This document shows, piece by piece, positions 1 to 7,984 of a stretch of 64,000 bases of DNA. The position numbers were made by a program, and so were the translations under genes. The stretch comes from Thiohalophilus thiocyanatoxydans (GTDB lineage Bacteria; Pseudomonadota; Gammaproteobacteria; UBA6429; Thiohalophilaceae): positions 62,001 to 126,000 of the forward strand of contig NZ_SOQX01000001.1 in assembly GCF_004366735.1 (NCBI RefSeq), read 5' to 3'. The notes below the pieces were generated by a model. The model saw only the letters and a program-made list of their open reading frames with translations. It ran no database searches and was not told the origin of the DNA. Every line of letters starts with the position of its first letter. Position 1 is the stretch's first letter.

Positions 1-1677
1 CAGATGCGGCTGGATGCCGAAACCCGCTATCGCAATCTGGTCGAAACTGCCCACGACCTGGTCTGGACCATGGACCTGGAAGGACGCTGGACCTATCTTA
101 ATGATGCGGTCAGCCGTATTTACGGTTACCAGGCCAGCGAGATGTTATTTCGGCACTACCATGAATTCCAGGCACCCGAATCAGAACAACGGGACAAGAT
201 GGCCCTGGCACGTATTATGGAAGGTCAGGAGTTGCTCCACCATGAAACCGTGCATCTGGACAAGGACGGCCAGCGCCGTTACATCAGTTTCAACGCCAAA
301 CCCCAATGGAGTGAAGAGGGCGAAGTGGTCAGTATTATGGGGACGGCCCGGGACATCTCGGCGCAAAAAGCCTTTGAGCAGGAACTCGCCTATCAGGCCC
401 AGCACGACATGCTGACCGGCCTCTATAACCGTAATTACTTTCAGCGCGAACTGGAACGCACACTTGGCCGGATCTATCGCAGTAGTGCCAGTTGCGCCCT
501 GCTCTATCTGGATCTGGACCAGTTCAAATATATCAACGACACCCTGGGACATGCCGCCGGCGATCGACTGTTACTCGAATGCAGCGAGATGCTGCAGGAA
601 CATACCCGTGAAGCGGATCTGCTCGCCCGCTTTGGCGGTGACGAGTTCACCCTGCTACTGGATGACGTGGATCCCCCAACGGCTGCAGGCGTGGCGGAAA
701 ACATCCGGTTGTTATTCGAAAACTACCGCTTCATGGATGCCGGTAAAACCTTCAATATCACCGGCAGTATCGGGATTGCCATGTTAACGCATCACTCACT
801 CTCGGGTGACGAGGTGCTCTCGCATGCCGATCTGGCCTGCAACATCGCCAAATCCCACGGACGCAATTGTCTGCATCTCTATGACCCCGGCGACAAACAG
901 CGTGACGGCATGGCCGAAGACATGGGCTGGGCCAGCCGGGTACGTGACGCGTTTGAAAATAATCACTTCAAACTGGCTTTCCAGCCTATTGTGGATATTC
1001 AAAGCGGTTTGAGTGAGGACTATGAGGTGTTATTGCGCATGTCACTGGAGGATGGTGAAGTCATTCTGCCGGGCGGTTTCTTGCCGGCCGCCGAACGCTT
1101 CGGGCTGATCAATCAGGTGGATCGCTGGACCGTGCGCTGCGCCATGGAATATCTGGCCAAACTGCACCAGAAAAACAACGGTATTCATTTTGCCATCAAC
1201 CTTTCGGGGCGCGCCTTTGAAGACCGTGAGCTGTTGCCGTTGATCAACAGCCTGCTGCGGGAAACCGGACTGCGTCCCGGGGCGCTCACCTTCGAAATTA
1301 CCGAGTCAGCGGCCATCTCCAACCTGGGCGAGGCGACCCGCTTCATCTATCAGCTCAAGGATATCGGCTGTCAATTCGCCCTGGATGATTTTGGCACCGG
1401 TTTTTCCTCGTTTGCTTATCTGAAACATCTGCCGGTGGACAAACTCAAGATCGACGGCTCCTTCGTCAAGGGGTTGGCCGGTTCAGAGATCGATCAGGCG
1501 ATGGTCCGATCCATGAACCAGATCGCCCATGCCCTGGGCAAACAGACTATTGCCGAATTTGTCGAGGACAAGACGACCCTGGCCTTACTGAGTGAGTTCG
1601 GCGTCGATTATGCCCAGGGCCATTATCTGGGCAAGCCGCGTACCAGCATTCCGCGGCAGGCAATCCTTAGCGCCTGA
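1..1677 (+). CDS. PAS-GGDEF-EAL cyclic-di-GMP protein, 5' end outside the window
   Basis: The reading frame is open at the window edge, so this is probably the C-terminal part of a longer sensor. Numbering from the first visible Met, a PAS domain spans about residues 8-125, a GGDEF domain about 125-300 and an EAL domain about 310-555. The GGDEF signature is intact at 211-215 and is preceded at the usual five-residue distance by an RxxD product-inhibition site (READ). The EAL signature reads EVL at 341-343, a variation also found in active phosphodiesterases, and the DDFGTG loop is present. It could therefore make, bind or degrade c-di-GMP; direction cannot be told from sequence. The visible part shows no membrane segment. 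It converges with uvrD, with 12 bp between the stops. Confidence 0.9.
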   Translation, partial: QMRLDAETRYRNLVETAHDLVWTMDLEGRWTYLNDAVSRIYGYQASEMLFRHYHEFQAPESEQRDKMALARIMEGQELLHHETVHLDKDGQRRYISFNAKPQWSEEGEVVSIMGTARDISAQKAFEQELAYQAQHDMLTGLYNRNYFQRELERTLGRIYRSSASCALLYLDLDQFKYINDTLGHAAGDRLLLECSEMLQEHTREADLLARFGGDEFTLLLDDVDPPTAAGVAENIRLLFENYRFMDAGKTFNITGSIGIAMLTHHSLSGDEVLSHADLACNIAKSHGRNCLHLYDPGDKQRDGMAEDMGWASRVRDAFENNHFKLAFQPIVDIQSGLSEDYEVLLRMSLEDGEVILPGGFLPAAERFGLINQVDRWTVRCAMEYLAKLHQKNNGIHFAINLSGRAFEDRELLPLINSLLRETGLRPGALTFEITESAAISNLGEATRFIYQLKDIGCQFALDDFGTGFSSFAYLKHLPVDKLKIDGSFVKGLAGSEIDQAMVRSMNQIAHALGKQTIAEFVEDKTTLALLSEFGVDYAQGHYLGKPRTSIPRQAILSA

Positions 1678-1689
1678 AAGACAACCCGT

Positions 1690-3861
1690 TCAACAGGTCA
1701 TCAGGTTGGCGTACTCCACCATCAGCCACTTGCTGCCTTCGGACTCGAAGTTAATCTGTACCCGGGCGTGACGGCCCTCGCCTTCATAGTTGAGCACCAC
1801 CCCTTCACCGAAGGTGTCGTGACAGACCCGTTGCCCGAGTGCAAAGCCCGATTCGTTGAGCGAAAGTCCGCCCCCGCCCGATGCCAGGCCGGCAGTCGGG
1901 GTGACCACGCCGGTGAGACGTTGCTCCTCGATCAGCTCGGGCGGGATCTCCTTGAGAAAGCGCGACGGCCTGGCGTAATGCTCCTCGCCGTAGAGTCGGC
2001 GCTTTTCGGCGTAGCTCAGGGTCAGCTGCTCCATGGCCCGGGTCATCCCCACATAACAGAGGCGCCGCTCCTCTTCGAGCCGGACCGGGTCTTCCGCCGA
2101 GAGCCGATGAGGAAACAGCCCCTCTTCCATCCCGCACATGAAGACCTGCTTGAACTCCAGCCCCTTGGCCGAGTGCAGGGTCATCAACTGTACGCAGTCA
2201 TCCCACTCGTCGGCCTGGCGTTCGCCCGCCTCGAGCGCGGCATGGGACAAAAAGGCCGACAGGGGATCCGGTTCGGGTTCGTCGTCCTCGATCTGCTCCG
2301 GCTCGAAGGCGCGTCCGGCACTGACCAGCTCCTCGAGGTTTTCGATGCGCGCCTGGCCGCGCTCGCCCTTCTCTTTTTCGTAATGGGCGATCAGACCGCT
2401 GGCCTGTATCACCTGTTCGATCTGCTCGTGCAGCTCCAGCTCGCGGATATCCGTGCCCAGTTTCTCGATCAACCGGGCAAAGTTCTGCAACGCCCCCAGG
2501 GCGCGGGCAGCCAGCTGCTTGTGTTCGATCACATGCTGCATGGCCTGCCACATGGAACTGCCGCTGTGACGGGCCTCGTCGCGCACGGCGGCCACGGTAC
2601 GATTGCCGATACCGCGGGTCGGCACGTTGATAATGCGCTCCAGCGAGGCGTCATCCCCGTGGTTGACCGCCAGACGCAGATAGGCCAGCGCATCCTTGAT
2701 CTCCTGGCGTTCGAAAAAGCGCAGCCCGCCGTAAACCCGGTAGGGAATGCGCGCCTGGAACAACGCCTCTTCCAGCACCCGCGACTGGGCATTGGAGCGA
2801 TACAGTAACGCGCACTCGCTGCGCGCGCCGCCCTGCTCGATCCACTCCTGGATCTGCTCGATCACATAACGCGCCTCCTCCTGTTCGTTGAACGCGCCGT
2901 ACAGCCGGATCAGTTCGCCTTCCTGGCCGGCGGTCCACAGATGCTTGCCCAGGCGATCCGTGTTATTGGCGATCAGGGCGTTGGCACCGTTGAGAATGGT
3001 CGAGGTGGAACGGTAATTCTGTTCCAGGCGAAACGTGCTGGTCTGAGCAAAGTCCTGGGCGAACTGATGAATATTTTCCACCCGGGCACCGCGCCAGCCA
3101 TAGATTGACTGATCATCGTCGCCGACGGCGAAGACCTGGCCGCTCTGTCCGGCCAGCAATCGCACGAAGGCATACTGGATGGTATTGGTGTCCTGAAACT
3201 CGTCCACCAGAATGTGGCGAAAACGCTGCTGATAATGGCCCAGAATGTCGGGATGTTTGAGCCACAGCTCGTGGGCCCGCAGCAACAGCTCGGCAAAATC
3301 GACCAGCCCGGCGCGCCGGCAGGCGGCTTCGTAATTTTCATAAATGGCGATCATGTGGCGCTGGCGGGGATCGCCGTGATGTTCGAGATGTTGCGGACGC
3401 AGGCCTTCGTCCTTGCGCGCGTTGATAAACCATTGCGCCTCGCGCGGCGACCAGTGCTCCTCGTCCAGGCCCATCTCCCGCACCACCCGCTTCACGGCGC
3501 GGAACTGATCCTCGCTGTCCATGATCTGGAAGGTTTGCGGCAGATCGACATCCTTCCAGTGCGCGCGCAACAGGCGATGGGCAATGCCGTGAAAGGTGCC
3601 GACCCATAACCCGGCCGCCGGGATCCCGAGTAGTTGCTCGATCCGGCTGCGCATCTCGCCGGCCGCCTTGTTGGTAAAGGTGACCGCGAGGATGCCGTAA
3701 GGCGAGACATTTTCGGCCTGCAGCAACCAGGCGATGCGATGCACCAGTACCCGGGTCTTGCCGCTGCCGGCGCCGGCCAGCACCCGGACATTACCGGCCG
3801 GGGCACACACCGCCTGGCGCTGGGCATCATTAAGGGGATCGAGAATCTGGGAGATATCCAT
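1690..3861 (-). CDS. uvrD: DNA helicase II (UvrD)
   Basis: Superfamily 1A 3'-5' helicase for nucleotide excision and mismatch repair. Its 723 residues match the usual UvrD length of about 720. Visible motifs in order: Walker A AGAGSGKT near residue 30, Walker B with VDEFQDTN near 220, motif III GDDDQSIYGWRGA, motif IV LEQNYRS, motif V TLHSAKGLEF and motif VI VGMTRA. The C-terminal tail has the basic, tudor-like ending expected of UvrD (FGEGVVLNYEGEGRHARVQINF). PcrA/Rep paralogues are less likely given length and tail. The gene is monocistronic between convergent and divergent neighbours. A perfect inverted repeat lies just before its start and may affect translation. Confidence 0.95.
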   Translation of the reverse strand: MDISQILDPLNDAQRQAVCAPAGNVRVLAGAGSGKTRVLVHRIAWLLQAENVSPYGILAVTFTNKAAGEMRSRIEQLLGIPAAGLWVGTFHGIAHRLLRAHWKDVDLPQTFQIMDSEDQFRAVKRVVREMGLDEEHWSPREAQWFINARKDEGLRPQHLEHHGDPRQRHMIAIYENYEAACRRAGLVDFAELLLRAHELWLKHPDILGHYQQRFRHILVDEFQDTNTIQYAFVRLLAGQSGQVFAVGDDDQSIYGWRGARVENIHQFAQDFAQTSTFRLEQNYRSTSTILNGANALIANNTDRLGKHLWTAGQEGELIRLYGAFNEQEEARYVIEQIQEWIEQGGARSECALLYRSNAQSRVLEEALFQARIPYRVYGGLRFFERQEIKDALAYLRLAVNHGDDASLERIINVPTRGIGNRTVAAVRDEARHSGSSMWQAMQHVIEHKQLAARALGALQNFARLIEKLGTDIRELELHEQIEQVIQASGLIAHYEKEKGERGQARIENLEELVSAGRAFEPEQIEDDEPEPDPLSAFLSHAALEAGERQADEWDDCVQLMTLHSAKGLEFKQVFMCGMEEGLFPHRLSAEDPVRLEEERRLCYVGMTRAMEQLTLSYAEKRRLYGEEHYARPSRFLKEIPPELIEEQRLTGVVTPTAGLASGGGGLSLNESGFALGQRVCHDTFGEGVVLNYEGEGRHARVQINFESEGSKWLMVEYANLMTC

Positions 3862-3865
3862 GGAC

Positions 3866-3882
3866 CCAGTTTACCAAACTGG
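3866..3882. repeat. Inverted repeat abutting the uvrD start
   Basis: CCAGTTT-acc-AAACTGG, a perfect 7-bp inverted repeat, sits four bases upstream of the uvrD ATG, where a Shine-Dalgarno sequence would be. No good ribosome-binding site is seen between it and the start. It may be an operator or an mRNA hairpin; the function is unknown. Confidence 0.5.
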
Positions 3883-4008
3883 CTCCCGCTACGGGGTATC
3901 CGTCCCGGCAAAGTTTCCCTCTTCCCGCTTTTTCAACCATACTTGGTGGAGTGTTACTGGCCAATAACCCCGTTCATCCCGGCCCATGACCCGACAATCC
4001 GGCTAACA

Positions 4009-4362
4009 ATGCATAACAAACCGAACAACATTCAGGGCCGTCTCGCGCAGCTGCAACGGAAATACGCCCGCCAGCTACCGGCGAAGATCGCGGCGATCCA
4101 GCGTGACTGGCAGGCGCTGGGGGAGAACATGACGCCCGACGGCCTGGAGCAGCTAATGCGTCAATGCCACACGCTGGCCGGCACCGGGACCAGCTACGGC
4201 TTTGCCCGGGTGACCGAACATTGCCGGGCGATCGAACAGCTGCTGCGGGCCGTGATCGAGCAGGAGCAGTCGCTGGATGCCACGCTGTCGCAACAGATCG
4301 ACCACCACCTGCGGCAACTGACAGAACAGGCCGAGCAGGCCGCCGACGAAATCAGGGACTAG
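4009..4362 (+). CDS. Stand-alone Hpt (histidine phosphotransfer) domain protein
   Basis: A 117-residue, all-helical single-domain protein. The phosphorylatable histidine is H54 in the motif CHTLAGTGTSYGF, the classic HxLxGxxxxxG region of Hpt domains. The ATG at 4009 was chosen because the in-frame region upstream overlaps uvrD and has no Hpt similarity. Such proteins shuttle phosphate between hybrid kinases and receivers; no partner is adjacent, so the pathway is unknown. The last codons (encoding IRD and the stop) lie in a 7-bp tandem repeat (gggacta), and its stop codon overlaps the stop of the convergent flavoprotein gene in the shared tetranucleotide CTAG. Confidence 0.85.
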   Translation: MHNKPNNIQGRLAQLQRKYARQLPAKIAAIQRDWQALGENMTPDGLEQLMRQCHTLAGTGTSYGFARVTEHCRAIEQLLRAVIEQEQSLDATLSQQIDHHLRQLTEQAEQAADEIRD

Positions 4363-4370
4363 GGACTAGG
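4355..4370. repeat. Heptamer repeat (gggacta) carrying two stop codons
   Basis: Two copies of gggacta plus gg. The plus-strand TAG ends the Hpt gene and the minus-strand TAG ends the flavoprotein gene, both within the same repeat. Confidence 0.7.
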
Positions 4371-5534
4371 TGCGCTATCCAGTACGTTGGGCAGTTGTTT
4401 GGTAAGGCTTTGCTTCTCCTTGACCTTCTCTTCGGTCAAGACAAATCCCAGCAACCGCTCATCGGTACCGACAAACAGGGCTCGCAGGCCACTGTCATCA
4501 CTCTCGATTTGCCATTGACCGTCGCCCGCCGCTTTGGGCGGTGGCGAGATGACCAGCGGAAAGTCCGGGGTTTTAACCACCACCGGCATGGGCGGATACA
4601 CCAGATCGGTCGGCTCGCTGGCCAGGGTTTTGGCCAGCGCCCGCGCGGCGTTCATGATCGGCATCACATACGGCAACCACAAACCGTCCACCTCGGCACA
4701 ATCGCCCAGAGCATAGATATCCGGGGCGCTGGTGGCCAGCCGGCGATCCACTTCTATCCCACGATTGACCTTTAATCCCGCGGCCTGGGCCAGTTCAATA
4801 TTGGGCACCAGCCCGGCGGCGGACAGAACAAAATCGCTCTGCAGTTCGGTGGCGTCGGAGAGGGTCAGTTTCAGTCCCCCATCCTGCCGATCGATTCGAT
4901 CCACCGTGCGCGCCAGATACCACTCAAAACCTTTCTCCGCCAGTACCTTTTGCATACGCTGGCCGATCGCTTCGGGCAACAACAGACTCAACGGATAGGA
5001 ATCCGGCCCGACCACCTGTACCTGGTGGCCGCTGCGCAACAGATCATTGGCGAATTCACACCCCACCAGCCCCGGACCGATCACCGTGATCTGCTGCTTG
5101 CCCTCCAGCTGCTGACGGAACGTGCGATAGGCAGTGAGATCGTTGACACTGATCACCTGATCGGCGGCCTCCCCCTGCAAAGGCAACTGTCGCGGCGCGG
5201 CACCAAGCCCCAGTACCAGCTGGCCGTACTTCACCTCACCCTGGCTGCTTACAAGCTGATGTGCCTGCGAGTCGATTGACGTAATATCAGTCTCCAGCCA
5301 GATATCGGCCGCCAGCTCCTCGCGCATTTTCTCGACCGGTTTCATCACCAGCTGATCGGGTGTCTTGTTACCCGCCAGCGCATTGGAGAGCATCGGTTTG
5401 GAATAAAACACCCCGTCATCCCGGCTGATGATCAACAGCCGCGCCGTCGTATCCAGCTTGCGGAATTCCCGGGCCAGGGTGTAGCCGGCCAGGCCGCTGC
5501 CAATGATTACCAGGTCGTATTCAGATTGTGGCAT
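4359..5534 (-). CDS. FAD-dependent NAD(P)H oxidoreductase, rubredoxin reductase-like
   Basis: A 391-residue pyridine-nucleotide disulfide-family flavoprotein. The N-terminal FAD-binding Rossmann motif is VIIGSGLAGYTLAREF (about residues 9-24), the NAD(P)-binding motif is VIGPGLVGCEFANDL (about 152-166), and the FAD C-terminal motif IYALGDCAEVDG lies near 277-288. There is no redox-active CxxC, which fits rubredoxin or flavorubredoxin reductases (RubB, AlkT, NorW) rather than thioredoxin reductases. The family passes electrons from NADH to rubredoxin for alkane oxidation or detoxification of O2/NO. No rubredoxin gene is in the window, so the electron acceptor is inferred. The C-terminal residues and stop lie in a heptamer repeat. 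Confidence 0.85.
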   Translation of the reverse strand: MPQSEYDLVIIGSGLAGYTLAREFRKLDTTARLLIISRDDGVFYSKPMLSNALAGNKTPDQLVMKPVEKMREELAADIWLETDITSIDSQAHQLVSSQGEVKYGQLVLGLGAAPRQLPLQGEAADQVISVNDLTAYRTFRQQLEGKQQITVIGPGLVGCEFANDLLRSGHQVQVVGPDSYPLSLLLPEAIGQRMQKVLAEKGFEWYLARTVDRIDRQDGGLKLTLSDATELQSDFVLSAAGLVPNIELAQAAGLKVNRGIEVDRRLATSAPDIYALGDCAEVDGLWLPYVMPIMNAARALAKTLASEPTDLVYPPMPVVVKTPDFPLVISPPPKAAGDGQWQIESDDSGLRALFVGTDERLLGFVLTEEKVKEKQSLTKQLPNVLDSAPSP

Positions 5535-5671
5535 CGATTCGATTTCCGGATTATGTTGAAAGAGTGTCGAACTCGCGTCCTGTCACTTGATAATAACCAT
5601 GATGTCAATTCCAAGACGACTCTACAATATGTTCTTCTGTCTTGCCGTTTCGGTACTGTCGTCCATAAGTC

Positions 5672-5750
5672 GTAGGTCAGGTTGCGCGATAGCGCTACCT
5701 GACACCCCATTCGAGCGGTGTCACGCAGGCTATCGCCAGCGTGACCTACG
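5672..5750. repeat. Inverted pair of REP-like hairpins with GTAGG tails
   Basis: First hairpin (plus): GTAGG, stem GTCAGGT/ACCTGAC, inner stem GCGC-gata-GCGC. Second hairpin (read on minus): GTAGG, stem GTCACGC/GCGTGAC, inner GGC-gata-GCC. The two point at each other, like a BIME of two REP elements. The outer stems differ in sequence but each is perfectly paired. A third small repeat (tacctgcccgaagggc and ctctgcg) follows at 5764-5792. Confidence 0.7.
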
Positions 5751-5805
5751 CACTAGCACCTAGTACCTGCCCGAAGGGCCGGCGCCTCTGCGTTAATGCT
5801 CTTGT

Positions 5806-6738
<933 letters not shown>

Positions 6739-6873
6739 TTATTTTGAATCATTCTGCTTAATGCACTGATCCGCATAACACACAAATTACCGCGAATATA
6801 AAAATAAAAATTTGCGTTTATTAGCGTTCATTTGCGGACTAAAATTTCATACGGCCCCATTATTCCGAGCCAC

Positions 6874-6906
6874 AAGGTCAGGTCGTGGGCAGCGCTGCCT
6901 GACCTT
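6874..6906. repeat. REP-like hairpin
   Basis: Perfect 9-bp stem AAGGTCAGG/CCTGACCTT around a 15-base loop containing agcgct. It shares the TCAGG stem core with the hairpins at 5672 and 33959 but lacks the GTAGG tail. Confidence 0.55.
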
Positions 6907-6927
6907 CCATATATCGGACTACTTTTT

Positions 6928-6990
6928 ACCACGAAGACACGAAGTCTCGAAGTAGATTAATTTTCCTTCGTATCTTCGCGTCTTCGTGGT
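6928..6990. repeat. Long inverted repeat (cacgaag type)
   Basis: ACCACGAAGACACGAAG at 6928-6944 pairs with CTTCGCGTCTTCGTGGT at 6974-6990, 16 of 17 positions complementary. A related single arm (ctt-ggtgtcttcgtggtgaa) occurs at 54598-54622. Confidence 0.6.
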
Positions 6991-7012
6991 GAGGTTTTAT
7001 AAACATCAGCTA

Positions 7013-7042
7013 TCACGCAGGCTATCGCCAGCGTGACCTACG
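7013..7042. repeat. REP-like hairpin (minus orientation)
   Basis: Near-identical to the second hairpin of the 5672 pair: stem TCACGC/GCGTGA, inner ggctatcgcc, followed by CCTAC (GTAGG on the minus strand). Confidence 0.65.
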
Positions 7043-7102
7043 TTACTAGCTCCTGGCACCTCGTACCTGCCCGAAGGGCTTGCGTCTCTGCGGTGAGTTT
7101 TT

Positions 7103-7660
7103 TTATCCCCGGATCAGCTCACCACTGAGTGCATCGCGGATTTCGGTCGGGCTGCTGTGCGGGCCGACTTCACCCTCTAGCACGAAATCTACCTGCTCAC
7201 CGAACTGTTCACGCACTTCCGCAGCCGTACGCGCCGGTGGCCGGCCGCTGAGGTTGGCGCTGGTCGAAACCAGCGGCTTGCCGAAGGCCTGGCACAGTTC
7301 CCGCGCCAGCGGATGGGCGGTGACGCGGACCGCCAGCGTGGCAAAGTCGCCTCGCAACCACTCACTCGTGTCCGCTTTGGCCGGCCACAACCAGGTAAAT
7401 GGTCCCGGCCAGCTGGCCAGAACCCGGTGCCGCGCTTCCTGCGGCAATTCTTCCAGATAAGGTTGCACCTGATCGACACTGCTGGCGATCAGGATCAGTC
7501 CCTTGCTCCGTTCCCGTTGCTTGAGCGCAAGAATCTTTTCGATGGCCGCCTGATCGTCCGGGTCACAACCGAGACCATAGACCGCCTCGGTGGGATAGGC
7601 AATCACCCCGCCATCATGTAATACCTGGACTGCTCGCTGGATTGATGAAGACACGCGCAC
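7103..7660 (-). CDS. tsaC: Threonylcarbamoyl-AMP synthase (Sua5/YrdC/YciO family)
   Basis: Makes threonylcarbamoyl-AMP from threonine, bicarbonate and ATP for the tRNA t6A37 modification. About 185 residues, the usual size for the single-domain TsaC. Family blocks seen: GGVIAYPTEAVYGLGCDP at the N-terminus, KQRERSKGLILIA (the KxR...SKG/NKG ligand loop), WPGPFTWLWPA and the STSANLSG motif. The frame extends to a TTG at 7678; the GTG at 7660 was preferred for its AAGAG-type ribosome-binding site, and a GTG at 7654 is also possible. It lies upstream of the hemF spacer with no operon partner. Confidence 0.9.
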   Translation of the reverse strand: MRVSSSIQRAVQVLHDGGVIAYPTEAVYGLGCDPDDQAAIEKILALKQRERSKGLILIASSVDQVQPYLEELPQEARHRVLASWPGPFTWLWPAKADTSEWLRGDFATLAVRVTAHPLARELCQAFGKPLVSTSANLSGRPPARTAAEVREQFGEQVDFVLEGEVGPHSSPTEIRDALSGELIRG

Positions 7661-7984
7661 CCCACTCTTGTATCGCAATATTGTTAATCCGCAAATGCAC
7701 GCTAATTAACGCTAATGAAAAGCCTTTATACTTCACAAGCAAATTCATCAGAAAAATCTAACAGCCAGGTTCACGCACTAAACGATATTGTCCCGGTGAG
7801 TACGAATTGCCTTAATAAATAATTTTATTGGCGTTTATTCGCGTGCATTCGCGGATTATTCCAGATCGTACTGCGGCGCAGCCGCACCTGCACCGGGCCA
7901 AGGCTCAGCAAGTCAATTCGTCCACGATTAACGATTCACGACTTCCGACTGCAAACTGCCAACTGCCGTCTGCTAACTGCGCCC
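7661..7984. other. Intergenic spacer tsaC-topA with 7-bp-period repeat
   Basis: No gene is seen. Short AT-rich segments (7683-7720 and 7830-7860) carry variants of gcgtttattcgcg and ctaattaacgctaat. From 7924 to 7980 the sequence has a clear 7-bp period (acgatta, acgattc, acgactt, then variants of caactgc), stopping just before the topA stop codon. Confidence 0.6.
7924..7980. repeat. Degenerate heptamer tandem repeat
   Basis: Eight successive 7-bp units drift from acgatta through ccgactg to ctaactg. The period is constant while the unit changes gradually. Confidence 0.65.

Noticed and set aside
1768-2808. Long plus-strand frame inside uvrD
   Set aside because: Antisense shadow of a well-supported helicase gene; sequence has no family resemblance.
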